Shown here: piece by piece, positions 48,521-58,664 of the stretch
How positions within the stretch are numbered: the stretch's first letter is position 1
How the letters are laid out: each line of letters opens with the position of its first letter
Assembly (NCBI RefSeq): GCF_022063185.1
Contig: NZ_CP091913.1
Location: forward strand, 2,543,501-2,607,500
Direction: 5' to 3'
Origin: Nostoc sp. UHCC 0870
Lineage (GTDB): Bacteria; Cyanobacteriota; Cyanobacteriia; Cyanobacteriales; Nostocaceae
DNA length: 64,000 bases
The notes under the pieces: model-generated
What the model saw: only the letters and a program-made list of their open reading frames with translations
What the model was told of the DNA's origin: nothing
Databases searched by the model: none
Position numbers and translations under genes: made by a program

Positions 48521-50935
48521 CTAACGACCCATGTGTTTATCTAAAATCTTTTCGGCTCTAGGTTTATAAATTAGATGGAATAAAGTTTCCATGTAACGCA
48601 CTCTAGCTTCACTATTTTCAGGGGCGACAAAGTTCCAAAAACTAAATATTTTAGCTACTGATAATAATTGATTGCTGTGTAAGTGCCAATTGTATTTATG
48701 ATAGATGCGCTGACTCACCCATTCAGAAATTTCTGTCCAAGATTCAGAATGACAATCGCATTTTTCTAGAAAGGTGACAATCTTATTAGCTGTCCCTTCT
48801 AAATCTGTGGGGTTGATATGAAAACCATTACCGTAATCTTCAATAATTTCTAAAGAACCACCAAACTTAGTTGCAAAAGTTGGTAAGCCGGAAATCATCG
48901 CTTCTAAAATACTGCGCCCAAAGGCTTCAAATCGGGCAAAATGCACGTAAATTCCCTGTAAATCAGCCGCTACTCGATAGGCTTCCCCCACTTCAAAGTT
49001 AGGTAGTCGCATTCCCACCCAACGCATTTTGTTGTGGAGTTCATACTGATTAATCAAGTCATGCAGTTTTTGGATTTCTGCTGCTTCTGCTGGGTTAGCT
49101 GCTTCTGAAGTATGCAGTTTACTAGTTAAAATAATCAGGTTACAATGCTCTTGCAATCGTGGATTTTGACCGAAACATTCCACTAAACCAGTTAAATTTT
49201 TAACGGAAGTGATAGGAGCTACAGCCAATATGGGACGCTTTTGATCATTATCTAATCTACCAAGAATTTGGGTATGCTCTTCATGTAAGAGTAAGTTATA
49301 AATTTTCTTGGTTAAATTGGGGTCTCGCTTGGCTTTTTGGCTGTGATGAAAGAAGACTTTTTCATTCACCCCAGGTGGAATCATATTAAACTTAGGACTA
49401 AACAAATCTATGCCATTTACTACATGATATAGATGGGGCATAGTAAAACATTTATATGATTCGTATTGTCCTATACTGTCTGGTGTCCCGACAATTTCTT
49501 GGTAGGATGAGGTGATAATAAAATCCGCCGCATTCATGGCAATTAAATCGGCAGTAAATTGTGCCGAAAAATGATATTGTTCTTCAAAATTTTGCCAATA
49601 AAGATTACTGAATAAGTGTTTCGGTTTTTCTAAGGAGTGGGCAATATTGCAATGAGTTACTTTTAAATGCCGGGCAATGAGAAAAGCAACCAAGTTACCA
49701 TCTGTATAGTTACCAATAATTAAACTAGGTTTACCTTTAAATTGCGTGAGTAATTCTTTTTCTGCATCGTCAGCGAAGGTTTCTAAATAAGGCCAAATAT
49801 CAGATTTAGATATCCAGTTGTTAGTAATATCTGGATTAAATTCCCTAAAGGGAACGCGTAATATCCAGGCATTTTCTGTATCATGTACTTTTTCTAACCG
49901 CAGGTTACAGAATGTTCCTTCACAGTTAGGAATGAGGCGAGTGAGAATAATTACATGGGGTTTAAGACCGAAGCTGTCAAGACCAGCGAGTTTAATTTCT
50001 TCCCGCAGTTTTTTTTCTAAACTCCGCGCTTGTTCCAAGACATAAATGACTTGTCCCAAGGTTTCATCTCGTCCCATAACATCTTCTTGCGCTACCCAGC
50101 CGTGGACGGAAACTAGCACCACACGAAATATAGCAGGGACACGAGAGACAAAGGTTTCCAGAATCGCAGGTTGAGGTGCTTCAATTAGCCTTTCTAAAAG
50201 TGTCAAGGTTTCGAGAGTACGGGAAGCCGTGTTTCCCCAACCTGGTTCAAAACCTAGTTTTTGCAAGTCAAGGTGAAAGTTTGTGTAGGGTTCTTCACCT
50301 TGTCGCTGACCGAGAAATTGAATAGCTTGGCGAATTTGTTTAGCTAGTTGAATACCAGAGGAAATGCGATCGTTAAGTAGTAAGCGAATATCGTCATATT
50401 TTAATGCTTGTAAGGCTAAATATATTAATTCAAACCAATACTGGGTATCAGTTTCTAATTGACTACATAGATAATGATTGAGGAAAGCTAGACCCTGACC
50501 AACGTTTCTAGGGTCGCTAATTCTGGGGGAGTTTTCATCAAATGCTTTGAGGTCGATTTCTAAAATGTGAGGGTCGTAGGCATTGACTAGGCGATCGCTC
50601 ACATCTAATAATGCTTGAGATGACATCACCTCAAATTTAGTAAAATCTGATGTCAGTCGCCAAACTTCTTGGTTAGCAATTCTGGGGCGCACGACAAACC
50701 AAATAGCTTCCTCCTCTAGAATGATTTCATGGGTGTAGTGAATTAATTTCGCAACAGAGGAAGAATAGTAAAAGTATGTAGGTTTTTGGAATTGATGACA
50801 GTATTTGGCAAAACTTTGCAGAATTTCGTTTCTGAGGAAGTAATTTTTACCTAAAGCCTCTAGTGCAAATATCAACTGACGCAGAGTAGTTCTTTCTTCA
50901 CTATCAGCCAAAATACATTGGTGTAGTTCATACAT
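48521..50935 (-). CDS. sus: Sucrose synthase
   Basis: 804 residues from the ATG at 50935 (a GTG at 50950 is possible). Reversibly cleaves sucrose with UDP or ADP to nucleotide-glucose plus fructose; in filamentous cyanobacteria it mainly breaks sucrose down and supports glycogen and nitrogen fixation. N-terminal sucrose-synthase domain (KNYFLRNEILQSFAKYC, EEAIWFVVRPRIANQEVW), then a GT-B glycosyltransferase domain: IGNYTDGNLVAFLIARHL, MNAADFIITSSYQEIVG, and E-x7-E in RFEAFGRSILEAMISG. Two forms (SusA, SusB) exist in Anabaena; I cannot tell which. Confidence 0.95.
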   Translation of the reverse strand: MYELHQCILADSEERTTLRQLIFALEALGKNYFLRNEILQSFAKYCHQFQKPTYFYYSSSVAKLIHYTHEIILEEEAIWFVVRPRIANQEVWRLTSDFTKFEVMSSQALLDVSDRLVNAYDPHILEIDLKAFDENSPRISDPRNVGQGLAFLNHYLCSQLETDTQYWFELIYLALQALKYDDIRLLLNDRISSGIQLAKQIRQAIQFLGQRQGEEPYTNFHLDLQKLGFEPGWGNTASRTLETLTLLERLIEAPQPAILETFVSRVPAIFRVVLVSVHGWVAQEDVMGRDETLGQVIYVLEQARSLEKKLREEIKLAGLDSFGLKPHVIILTRLIPNCEGTFCNLRLEKVHDTENAWILRVPFREFNPDITNNWISKSDIWPYLETFADDAEKELLTQFKGKPSLIIGNYTDGNLVAFLIARHLKVTHCNIAHSLEKPKHLFSNLYWQNFEEQYHFSAQFTADLIAMNAADFIITSSYQEIVGTPDSIGQYESYKCFTMPHLYHVVNGIDLFSPKFNMIPPGVNEKVFFHHSQKAKRDPNLTKKIYNLLLHEEHTQILGRLDNDQKRPILAVAPITSVKNLTGLVECFGQNPRLQEHCNLIILTSKLHTSEAANPAEAAEIQKLHDLINQYELHNKMRWVGMRLPNFEVGEAYRVAADLQGIYVHFARFEAFGRSILEAMISGLPTFATKFGGSLEIIEDYGNGFHINPTDLEGTANKIVTFLEKCDCHSESWTEISEWVSQRIYHKYNWHLHSNQLLSVAKIFSFWNFVAPENSEARVRYMETLFHLIYKPRAEKILDKHMGR

Positions 50936-51533
50936 GGCGATTTTCAGCACTCTATGAGGTTAGCACTAAGGACTAAAGTCCTTACTACTAAATTGTTGAG
51001 AGGTAGATTTCCCTCAGTTTCTATAATAGATAAGCTTTAATAGCCTTTACTTCTAGCTGTGGTATGAGAGTTGTGTTAGCGGTAGCGGGGCGTTTAGTGC
51101 TGAAAAAATTTCCCCTTTTCAATTACCAGGTAAAAAAAATGCCAAGTTGGCTTAATTTGGTGACAAAAAACTAGTATTCTGTATTTTAGTTAACTGTTTT
51201 GTCCCCAATCTCCTGCTTGGAAATTTATCTTCTAAATTAAGAGAAGGTTATGAATAAGTAAAATATAGCTTTAATTAATTAGCAAAACTAATTAATATGA
51301 AAATCAGCCTTAAATGCTTAAATGTAGAAGAAAATTTAAAGTTTAGTTAACTATCAGGAGTTTTGCTATTGCTGACACTGTTGAGCAGAATTTAAATATT
51401 CAATTAGCTTCCCTCAAGGTTATATATAGGGAAATATATCTGTCATATTTAGCCCCAAATAAGATGATAATTTATTGATTATCAAATTTCTCAATGGTCT
51501 ACATCCTGCAAAAAAGTTACCTGAGAGATAATT
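50936..51533. other. Long leader between sucrose synthase and hetP-like gene
   Basis: About 600 bp with no gene. It contains the palindrome AAGGACTAAAGTCCTT (about 50968-50983; a relative is at 14868), a GTTAGCGGTAGCGGGGCG dispersed repeat (51072-51095), and then AT-rich DNA. I looked for an NtcA site (GTA-N8-TAC) next to the hetP-like gene and did not find a good one. Confidence 0.55.
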
Positions 51534-51785
51534 ATGAGCTACCAAATTCCTTCTTCTCCTAAAAATTTTCATAGTGCAATTACTAATGAACAACTAAATC
51601 AAGTTATTGCAGCTATTACCGATGGTAGATATTCCTGGGCTTGTGTGTTAATTTTGCGTTTCGTTGGTTACAATCCACTGCACTTTATTCCTCAACGAAC
51701 TTATAGCCGTTTAATGAAAGAAAATAGACAAGTTCCCACTATAGCCCTATCAATGAAAAGTGGTGATTTGAGCGACTGTCCTTAA
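51534..51785 (+). CDS. HetP-family protein
   Basis: 83 residues. The core ITNEQLNQVIAAITDGRYSWACVLILRFVGYNPLHFIPQRTYSRLMKEN matches the HetP family, whose founding member commits cells to heterocyst differentiation and whose paralogues modulate timing. Here the family core fills almost the whole protein, so it is a short paralogue rather than HetP itself. GAGAG precedes the ATG. The stop is followed within 3 bases by a long heptamer array. Confidence 0.82.
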   Translation: MSYQIPSSPKNFHSAITNEQLNQVIAAITDGRYSWACVLILRFVGYNPLHFIPQRTYSRLMKENRQVPTIALSMKSGDLSDCP

Positions 51786-51787
51786 AC

Positions 51788-51931
51788 GAGTAATGAGTAA
51801 TGAGTAATGAGTAATGAGTAATGAGTAATGAGTAATGAGTAATGAGTAATGAGTAATGAGTAATGAGTAATGAGTAATGAGTAATGAGTAATGAGTAATG
51901 AGTAATGAGTAATGAGTAATGAGTAATGAGT
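51788..51931. repeat. GAGTAAT heptamer array, about 20.5 copies
   Basis: 144 bp of perfect head-to-tail GAGTAAT, the longest uninterrupted array in the window, in the 3-prime untranslated region of the hetP-like gene. Unlike the CCCCAAT unit it has stop codons in frame, so it could not sit in a gene. Confidence 0.95.
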
Positions 51932-51932
51932 T

Positions 51933-52055
51933 AGGACTTACGCAACGGGCATATTTTTCATGTAGGGTGTGTGACGCTGCAAAAGTATTTGAACGTAGTC
52001 ATGAGACTTATAGCGTCACGCACCAACCATCGATTGTGACACTTGCGTAAGTCCT
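51933..52055. mobile_element. 123-bp MITE-like palindromic element
   Basis: Terminal inverted repeats AGGACTTACGCAA and TTGCGTAAGTCCT (13 bp, perfect) and inner inverted repeats GGTGTGTGACGCT / AGCGTCACGCACC. Non-coding. It abuts the GAGTAAT array on the left. Unrelated in sequence to the 115-bp elements. Confidence 0.8.
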
Positions 52056-52079
52056 TTACATGAAATAAGGATAAATTAC

Positions 52080-52424
52080 TTAGCTATTTACGTCATCTTC
52101 TTTTTCCACTGCTGGCTTAATTTCACAAACTAGTTCATATACTGTAGTGTGTGGGGGTTCAGCAAATAATGGCATCATCTGTTTTAAGATATTTTGATAA
52201 GCCTCATTTTGATTAGCTGTCATATCTTCTACATTTTCCCAAAAAATGACAGATATACCCTTATCTGTCCCTGGCTCTTGCAATAGATAAGCTCCTTTGA
52301 AACCACTATTGTAGGTTAAAACAGCCTCTTCGTAGAGTTTTTTCGCAGCTTCAAATTTACCTGGTTTGAATTCTCCAATAGCAACTTGTGCAAAGTTATG
52401 TCTGAGAAAATCTTGAAAATCCAT
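52080..52424 (-). CDS. Small dimeric alpha/beta-barrel (ABM-like) protein
   Basis: 114 residues from the ATG at 52424; a GTG at 52436 overlaps the AGGAG site and is disfavoured. The order ...FAQVAIGEFKPGKFEAAKKLYEEAV, KGAYLLQEPGTDKGISVIFWENVEDMTAN, TVYELVCEIKP is that of antibiotic-biosynthesis-monooxygenase/EthD-type ferredoxin-like barrels. No active-site assignment possible; many such proteins have no known substrate. Confidence 0.68.
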   Translation of the reverse strand: MDFQDFLRHNFAQVAIGEFKPGKFEAAKKLYEEAVLTYNSGFKGAYLLQEPGTDKGISVIFWENVEDMTANQNEAYQNILKQMMPLFAEPPHTTVYELVCEIKPAVEKEDDVNS

Positions 52425-53277
52425 ATATGTTTTCACTCCTAATCAGTATTGATTCATACTATAATTTATGGCTTAAATATTTTTCATTGAAATTAATAAT
52501 AGTCCATATTTTAATCTCATCGCAGACTGGAGAGTGTCAAGTTAGTCTTTGGGTCGGATGAAGGCTTTTTGCGTTGTATTGAATTTTTTAGCGCATAGCG
52601 CAGGCTACGCCAACTTAACAATTCAAAATTCAAAATTCAAAATTAAAGACAGTTGGAGTTAGGGATTTAAAGCCCAACTCAACTGATACTACGTGTAGAC
52701 TTAGGGGTCTTAAACCCTTGAATTTACGATAAATCAAAGAGAAGTCTTAATATTTACTAACTAACTAATTCATACTTCTATAGTTATATAATTTTTTGAG
52801 TCAAGATTTAAACAAATTATAAATATTTTCGATGGATATAATTTGATTTTCGTTATGTAACATTGCATATTAAACACTGATTGTAGAATAATCATCCGGT
52901 GTTAACAAGTAATCTATACGGAAAATTTCTAAGTATTAAAAGAGTGCCAAAGTTGGATTTAGCACTAATTTTATACTTGAGCTAGCAAAAATAAAGTTTG
53001 ATAAGCCTTAAATAGCAAAGGTTTAAATGGGATTTAGCCAATGGAATCAAAAAATACATTGATAATATTACAGCGATCACCAATTTTCAACCCATTAATT
53101 TTATGTAAAAAAACTTAACTAGACTAATTAATCTATAAAATAGGATAATTCCTTTAAACTAGGATTTCATCATAGTCCTCATTTTAAAATAGAATAATTT
53201 TTAAGCATTTCTACACACTATCAATACTCAGAGCGTTTTTTGACTCGGCTAATCAACTTGGCTGAATAGCTGTAATA
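52425..53277. other. Long AT-rich intergenic region before the hybrid kinase
   Basis: About 850 bp without a recognised gene. ATTCAAA heptamers at 52621-52644; a fragment of the dispersed element (GCGCATAGCGCAGGCTACGCC, here cited as GCGCATAGCGCAGG) just before it; imperfect inverted repeat AGGGATTTAAAGCCCAAC near 52660; from 52740 on very AT-rich, as a long leader or promoter region for the kinase gene. Confidence 0.5.
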
Positions 53278-56200
53278 GTGATTTTAGAGTGTGTCAGCGA
53301 GATAAAACCTGGAAATAACCAGAAATTATTGGTACTGACACACCCCACTAACAGCCAATGTGAAGTAATTGATTTTTTGGTGTTGCCTAAAATCATGACA
53401 ATTGACGAATTAACTATGCAATTCGACGAGCATCTTATTGATTTACCTACTCTGTATCATGGAATCAATCTTTATCCTTTGACGATTGACCCTGATAGTT
53501 ATGTAGTCGATGCTATTGCCTTGATGTATCAAAAAAGAAATCAAATCTTACCGTTCACCAGCTTAAACGCAGTTGAGAATGCTCGCAACTGGTATTTACA
53601 AAAAACTAGCTGTGTTTTAGTTGTAGAGGCAGAAAAGGTCTTAGGTATATTGACCGAACGAGATATATTTAGGTTGGCTGGGTCAAATATAGATTTTTCT
53701 GAAGTGAAAATGGCTGAAGTCATGGCACAGCCAGTGATCAAGATGAAACTGTCACATTTTCAAGATATCCTGAAAGCCTTGTCGGTACTGCACAACCATC
53801 AGATTGGTCATTTGCCAATTGTGGACGATGACGAACGCTTAGTAGGAGTTGTGACGGCTAACAGTTTGCTACACGGGTTTAATCAGTTACCAATGGTGAA
53901 CATTGTTGACGCTGTAAATAAACCACAAGTTAATTTAAATCAGACAAGACCAGCAGCTTTATGCTATCCGGCTGACAACTCAAACAAGTTGGGAGAACTT
54001 CTCACTGAGAATAAACAAAGACAAATATACGTTTATGGCGGCGTTGCTGAAGATATTACGGAACGCAAACAAACAGAAGAATTACTGCGACAGAGCGAAG
54101 AAAGATTAGTTTTAGCTCTAACATCTGCCCATATGGGAATATTTGACTGGAATCTCTTGACAAATGACACCCTTTGGTCAGCTAATATGGGGCTATTGTA
54201 TGGACTACCCCAGGGTACTATCTGTCCTAGCCCGGAAGCATTTCTGGAGTTAGTTCATCCTGAAGACAGAACATCTTTTCAAGATGCAGTTAAGTGCAGT
54301 ATTGAGCAACATCAAAAATTTGCCATCACCTATCGAGTAATTTGGCCTGATGGTAGCATCCACTGGCTAAGTAGTAGAGGTGAAACCTACTATAACGAAA
54401 TTGGTCAGCCCATCAGGATGATTGGTACAACCAGAGATATTAGTGACCGCAAACAAGCTGAAGCAGCCCTCAAAGAAAGTGAAGAACGCTATCGTTCTGT
54501 AGTCGCAGCCATGCAGGAGGGTGTTGTGTTACATGAGCGCGATGGTAAAGTAGTTGCTTGTAACGCCAGTGCAGAGAAAATTTTAGGACTGTCTAGCGAT
54601 CGCATCATTGGACGTGTTTGTGATGCTTCTTGGCGCAGCATTTATACAGATGGTTCTCCCTTTCCTGATGAAAAGCATCCCGCAATGGTGAGTTTACACA
54701 CAGGAGAACCTTGTTCAAATGTGATCATGGGAATTGAAAAACCCAATGGACAACTTACCTGGCTTTCGATTAATTCTCAACCCTTATTTCGTAACAATGA
54801 ATCTACACCCTATGAGGTAGTTGTTTCCTTTTCCGATATTACCGAACAGCAACAAGCAGAACAAAAAATCCGCGAACAAGCAGCTTTACTAGATGTTGCC
54901 ACTGATGCCATTTTTGTCAGAGACTTAAACAATCACATCTTATTCTGGAATCGTGGTGCAGAGAGTCTTTATGGTTGGTCAGCATCAGAAATTCTCGGAA
55001 CTGAACCCAAGACATTACTTGATCCAGAAACTTCGGCTCATCGGCATAAAATAGCTTTAAAAACGGTGATTGCTGCTGGTGTGTGGCAGGGAGAGTTGCA
55101 AAAAATTACCAAATCTGGCCAGAACATTATTGTCGAAAGTCGGTGGACAGTGATGCGGGATGCAGCCGGGAAACCTAAATCGATTTTGATTGTAGATACC
55201 GATATCACGCAAAAAAAACAACTAGAAGAGCAGTTTTTTCGGACTCAACGTTTAGAAAGCTTAGGCACACTAGCGGGTGGTATTGCCCATGACTTAAACA
55301 ATATTTTGACACCTATTTTAGCAGCTGCTCAACTCTTACAAAATAGAAATAATCGGAAGTCTGAGCCATCGTCTATAGCGGGCGGTAAGCGATCGCAACA
55401 ACTACTAAAGATTATAGAAAACAATGCCCAACGGGGAGCCGGCTTAGTTAAACAAGTATTATCCTTTGCGCGGGGATGCAAAGGAGAACGCACCATAATT
55501 CAACTCAAACACCTGATTACCGATATTATTCTCATTGGTAAACAGACATTCCCTAAATCAATTGAATGTGCGACCAAATTACCTGAAGACCTCTGTGCTG
55601 TCTCTGGAAATGCGACCCAATTACATCAAGTGTTGATGAATTTGGTAGTTAATGCCCGTGATGCCATGCCAAAAGGTGGAAAAATCAGCATCTCTGCGGA
55701 AAATATTTTTATTGATGAAGCTTATGCCAGTATGAATATTAATGCTCAGGTTGGGCATTACATTCTGGTGAAAATCTGCGATACAGGCATTGGGATGCCA
55801 CCAAAAATTTTAGATAGAATTTTTGAGCCATTTTTCACGACAAAAGAAGCAGGTACAGGTACAGGATTAGGTCTTTCGACTGTACTCGGTATTACCAAAA
55901 GCCACGGCGGTTTTGTGACTGTGACTAGCAAAGTAGGTGAAGGTAGCCAATTTAACTTGTTCTTACCCGCAGTGTCAGCCATCCCAGATTTAATCACAGA
56001 GAATGCAGCCATCCCTCAAGGTAATGGAGAGTTGATATTAGTTGTCGATGATGAAGTCCAAATTTGTGAAATCATCAAAATGATTTTAGAAAACCACAAC
56101 TACAGAACCCTGACTGCTAATAATGGGATTGAAGCGATCGCTCTTTATGCCCAACACAAGCATCAAATTAATGCTATTGTCATGGATATGCTCATGCCAG

Positions 56201-56400
56201 AAATGAATGGAGAAACCGCCATTCGGACTTTGCAAAAAATGAACCCCAAGGTGCAGATTATCGCTTGCAGTGGGCAGAACTCACCCGCAGGTCTAGAACA
56301 AGTTACGGGGATTGGTGTTGATCAAGTTTTACCGAAACCTTTCACAACTCCAGAATTATTAAATAGTTTGCACAATCTACTCAAAAAGTCTGCGGTATAG
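53278..56400 (+). CDS. Hybrid histidine kinase (CBS-CBS-PAS(3)-HisKA-HATPase-REC)
   Basis: 1040 residues, no membrane helix. Two CBS domains (about 60-200; VLGILTERDIF, HLPIVDDDERLVGVVTANSL), a linker, then a lone PAC tail GGVAEDITERKQTEE without the preceding PAS, three complete PAS units (about 275-655), HisKA with His671 in GGIAHDLNN, ATPase domain (GNATQLHQVLMNLVVNARDA, DTGIGMPP, TGTGLGLST) and C-terminal receiver with Asp970 in VMDMLMPEMNG. CBS domains often sense adenosine nucleotides. The GTG start at 53278 is the longest; ATG at 53395 is an alternative. No partner regulator adjacent. Confidence 0.9.
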   Translation: MILECVSEIKPGNNQKLLVLTHPTNSQCEVIDFLVLPKIMTIDELTMQFDEHLIDLPTLYHGINLYPLTIDPDSYVVDAIALMYQKRNQILPFTSLNAVENARNWYLQKTSCVLVVEAEKVLGILTERDIFRLAGSNIDFSEVKMAEVMAQPVIKMKLSHFQDILKALSVLHNHQIGHLPIVDDDERLVGVVTANSLLHGFNQLPMVNIVDAVNKPQVNLNQTRPAALCYPADNSNKLGELLTENKQRQIYVYGGVAEDITERKQTEELLRQSEERLVLALTSAHMGIFDWNLLTNDTLWSANMGLLYGLPQGTICPSPEAFLELVHPEDRTSFQDAVKCSIEQHQKFAITYRVIWPDGSIHWLSSRGETYYNEIGQPIRMIGTTRDISDRKQAEAALKESEERYRSVVAAMQEGVVLHERDGKVVACNASAEKILGLSSDRIIGRVCDASWRSIYTDGSPFPDEKHPAMVSLHTGEPCSNVIMGIEKPNGQLTWLSINSQPLFRNNESTPYEVVVSFSDITEQQQAEQKIREQAALLDVATDAIFVRDLNNHILFWNRGAESLYGWSASEILGTEPKTLLDPETSAHRHKIALKTVIAAGVWQGELQKITKSGQNIIVESRWTVMRDAAGKPKSILIVDTDITQKKQLEEQFFRTQRLESLGTLAGGIAHDLNNILTPILAAAQLLQNRNNRKSEPSSIAGGKRSQQLLKIIENNAQRGAGLVKQVLSFARGCKGERTIIQLKHLITDIILIGKQTFPKSIECATKLPEDLCAVSGNATQLHQVLMNLVVNARDAMPKGGKISISAENIFIDEAYASMNINAQVGHYILVKICDTGIGMPPKILDRIFEPFFTTKEAGTGTGLGLSTVLGITKSHGGFVTVTSKVGEGSQFNLFLPAVSAIPDLITENAAIPQGNGELILVVDDEVQICEIIKMILENHNYRTLTANNGIEAIALYAQHKHQINAIVMDMLMPEMNGETAIRTLQKMNPKVQIIACSGQNSPAGLEQVTGIGVDQVLPKPFTTPELLNSLHNLLKKSAV

Positions 56401-56419
56401 CTGCCTTGAGCAATTATAC

Positions 56420-58543
56420 TCAATTTTCAGAGCCAGGCATAGTAAACTGAGGAGTAGGCATAGTGGGTATAACTATAGGCTGGGGTGTTGCCGCGTCTAA
56501 TTGTGTTTGGGCTTCATTTAGGGCATTGATTGCAGGCTGATCGTTTGGCTTATATTTAATAGCTTGATTATAAGACGCGATCGCTTCCTTGTGACGTTGC
56601 AAATTAAACAGGGCATTACCACGGCTGTACCAACTTTCGTAGTGATTTGGTTTATGGCGTACTGCTTGACTATAGGAAGCGATCGCGTTTTCGTATTGTT
56701 GTAAATTATATTGAGAATTGCCCAAACTATACCAAACCTGGTAATTCTTTGGTTGAATTTTAGCGGCTTGATTATAAGCTTCTATGGCTTCTGCATAACT
56801 TTGGGTTTGGTGTAGTGACCAACCCTTACCATACCACGCTTGATAGTTATTCTGATTCCCTTTCAAGACTTGATTAAATGTCTCAATCGCTTCTGGATAA
56901 CGCCGCAATATAATTAAAACATTCCCTTTTGATAACCAAGCCGCGTAATAGTTTGCATTATATTTTACCACTTTATCATAAGCTTTGATAGCATCTTCAT
57001 AGCGGTTTAAATTCACTAGAGAATTACCTAAATTATACCATGCACCCACATAATTTGGTTGAATTTCTACAGCTTTGTTATAAACTGCGATCGCTTCATC
57101 GTATTGTTTTAAATTTTGTAATATCAAACCCTGATTATACAAAGCTATATAATCATCTGGTTTTAAAGCTAGAGCTTGATTATAAGCCTTAATCGCATTG
57201 TCATACTGTTTTAATTTGTTGAAAACTTCGCCTTTATTATGCCAAATTTCTGGGGAGTTATTCTTGATTTTTAAAGCCTTATCAAAAGAGGCGATCGCTT
57301 CCTGATATCGCTGTAATTTTTGTAAAACAGAACCTCTACCAGTCCAAGCTTCTAAATAATCTGGTTGGAGTTGAATTGCTTTATCATAAGCTGTCAATGC
57401 TGCTTGATATTGCTGTAATTGTGTGAGAGTTTTAGCTTTTCCCTGCCAAGCTTGAGGGAAATCTGGTCTAATATTTACAGCTTTACGGTAAGCTCCTAGT
57501 GCATCTTCATAGCGTTGTAATTCAAAAAATGTATTACCTTTGTTAGATAATTCTGTAGCATTATTAGTAGTGACACTATTAAGAATAAATACTGCCGCTA
57601 CACCAGTTACACCCATTAATAAAATAGCCAATAAAATCTTGAGTAATATACCTTTCTTGTTTTGGAGAAAGTTAAATTTTTTGGGTGCTAAAGTTGGAGT
57701 TACAGCTAGAGGGTGAGACGAAGGTTGAGTTAATTCTTTCAAGGCTGCTAAGGCGGCGGTAGCTGTAGAATAACGTTGACGGAAATCATAACAAACCATT
57801 TTGTCCATAAAGTCAGCAAATTCTGGCGAAACTGTGACATAATCACGCCAGATAATTTCATTAGTTTCGCTATCTTGTTCTATTTGACTAGCCGATAAAC
57901 CCGTCAGTGCTTGAATAGCAATTATTCCCACCGCATAAATATCACTACTAAATTTGGGTTTTCCTTGTGCTTGTTCACCTGGTATATAACCGGGTGTACC
58001 AATCACCACAGTAGATTTAGGTTGACCTGAGGTATTAATAATTTGGGTTGTGATTTGTTTAACCGCGCCAAAGTCAATCAAAACCAAATTACCATCTTCA
58101 CGCCGCAGGATATTACGCGGATTGACATCACGGTGAATCACATTTTGTTGATGGACAAATTCCAGGATGGTGAGAATTTCCTGTAACAGTGTCATGACTT
58201 CCCCTTGGGAGTAACTTTTTCCCGGTGTGATTTCTTGACTGAGGTTATAACCGGGGACAAGTTCCTGTACCAGATAGAATTCAGCATTTTCCTCAAAGTA
58301 AGCCAAAAGTTGAGGAATGCGATCGTGCGTACCTAATTTATAGAGTACCTGAGCTTCCGTATCAAATAACCGCCGCGCAATTTCTAAAGTAGTCTTATCT
58401 TGAGATTGGGGTTGCAGTTTTTTGACAACACACTTAGGCGAACCAGGTAAATGGGTATCAGAAGCCACAAAAGTTTCACCAAATCCCCCTCCTCCCAAGT
58501 TGTTAATAATCTGGTATCGTCCAACAAGTGTATTTCCCAGCAT
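56420..58543 (-). CDS. Ser/Thr protein kinase with ten TPR repeats
   Basis: 707 residues. N-terminal Hanks-type kinase (1-270): glycine loop LGGGGFGETF, catalytic Lys in CVVKKLQ, HRDVNPRN catalytic loop, DFGAVK, GTPGYIPGEQ. One membrane helix (about 300-322, ILLKILLAILLMGVTGVAAVFIL-like) and then ten 34-residue TPR units (about 330-680), each with W/Y-x-x-G-x-x-L and A-I-x-x-Y/F pattern, ending in a Pro/Thr-rich tail. So kinase in the cytoplasm and TPR scaffold on the other side of the membrane. Targets unknown. It is convergent with the hybrid kinase, 19 bp apart. Confidence 0.95.
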   Translation of the reverse strand: MLGNTLVGRYQIINNLGGGGFGETFVASDTHLPGSPKCVVKKLQPQSQDKTTLEIARRLFDTEAQVLYKLGTHDRIPQLLAYFEENAEFYLVQELVPGYNLSQEITPGKSYSQGEVMTLLQEILTILEFVHQQNVIHRDVNPRNILRREDGNLVLIDFGAVKQITTQIINTSGQPKSTVVIGTPGYIPGEQAQGKPKFSSDIYAVGIIAIQALTGLSASQIEQDSETNEIIWRDYVTVSPEFADFMDKMVCYDFRQRYSTATAALAALKELTQPSSHPLAVTPTLAPKKFNFLQNKKGILLKILLAILLMGVTGVAAVFILNSVTTNNATELSNKGNTFFELQRYEDALGAYRKAVNIRPDFPQAWQGKAKTLTQLQQYQAALTAYDKAIQLQPDYLEAWTGRGSVLQKLQRYQEAIASFDKALKIKNNSPEIWHNKGEVFNKLKQYDNAIKAYNQALALKPDDYIALYNQGLILQNLKQYDEAIAVYNKAVEIQPNYVGAWYNLGNSLVNLNRYEDAIKAYDKVVKYNANYYAAWLSKGNVLIILRRYPEAIETFNQVLKGNQNNYQAWYGKGWSLHQTQSYAEAIEAYNQAAKIQPKNYQVWYSLGNSQYNLQQYENAIASYSQAVRHKPNHYESWYSRGNALFNLQRHKEAIASYNQAIKYKPNDQPAINALNEAQTQLDAATPQPIVIPTMPTPQFTMPGSEN

Positions 58544-58596
58544 CCAGTGTACCTAATTGAGTGCATTGCAATCTGATTCCAATCTTGCCATAGGTT

Positions 58597-58630
58597 TGGG
58601 GATTGGGGACTGGGGACTGGGGACTGGGGA
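58597..58630. repeat. GGGGACT/GGGGATT heptamer array
   Basis: Four to five units between two divergent genes; same family as the arrays within the CocE-like and chelatase genes. Confidence 0.85.
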
Positions 58631-58664
58631 CAAGAATAAAATTAATGATTAATAACTAATCCTA

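Noticed and set aside
51788..51931. CRISPR-like array
   Set aside because: It is a pure tandem heptamer without spacers, and no cas gene is near.
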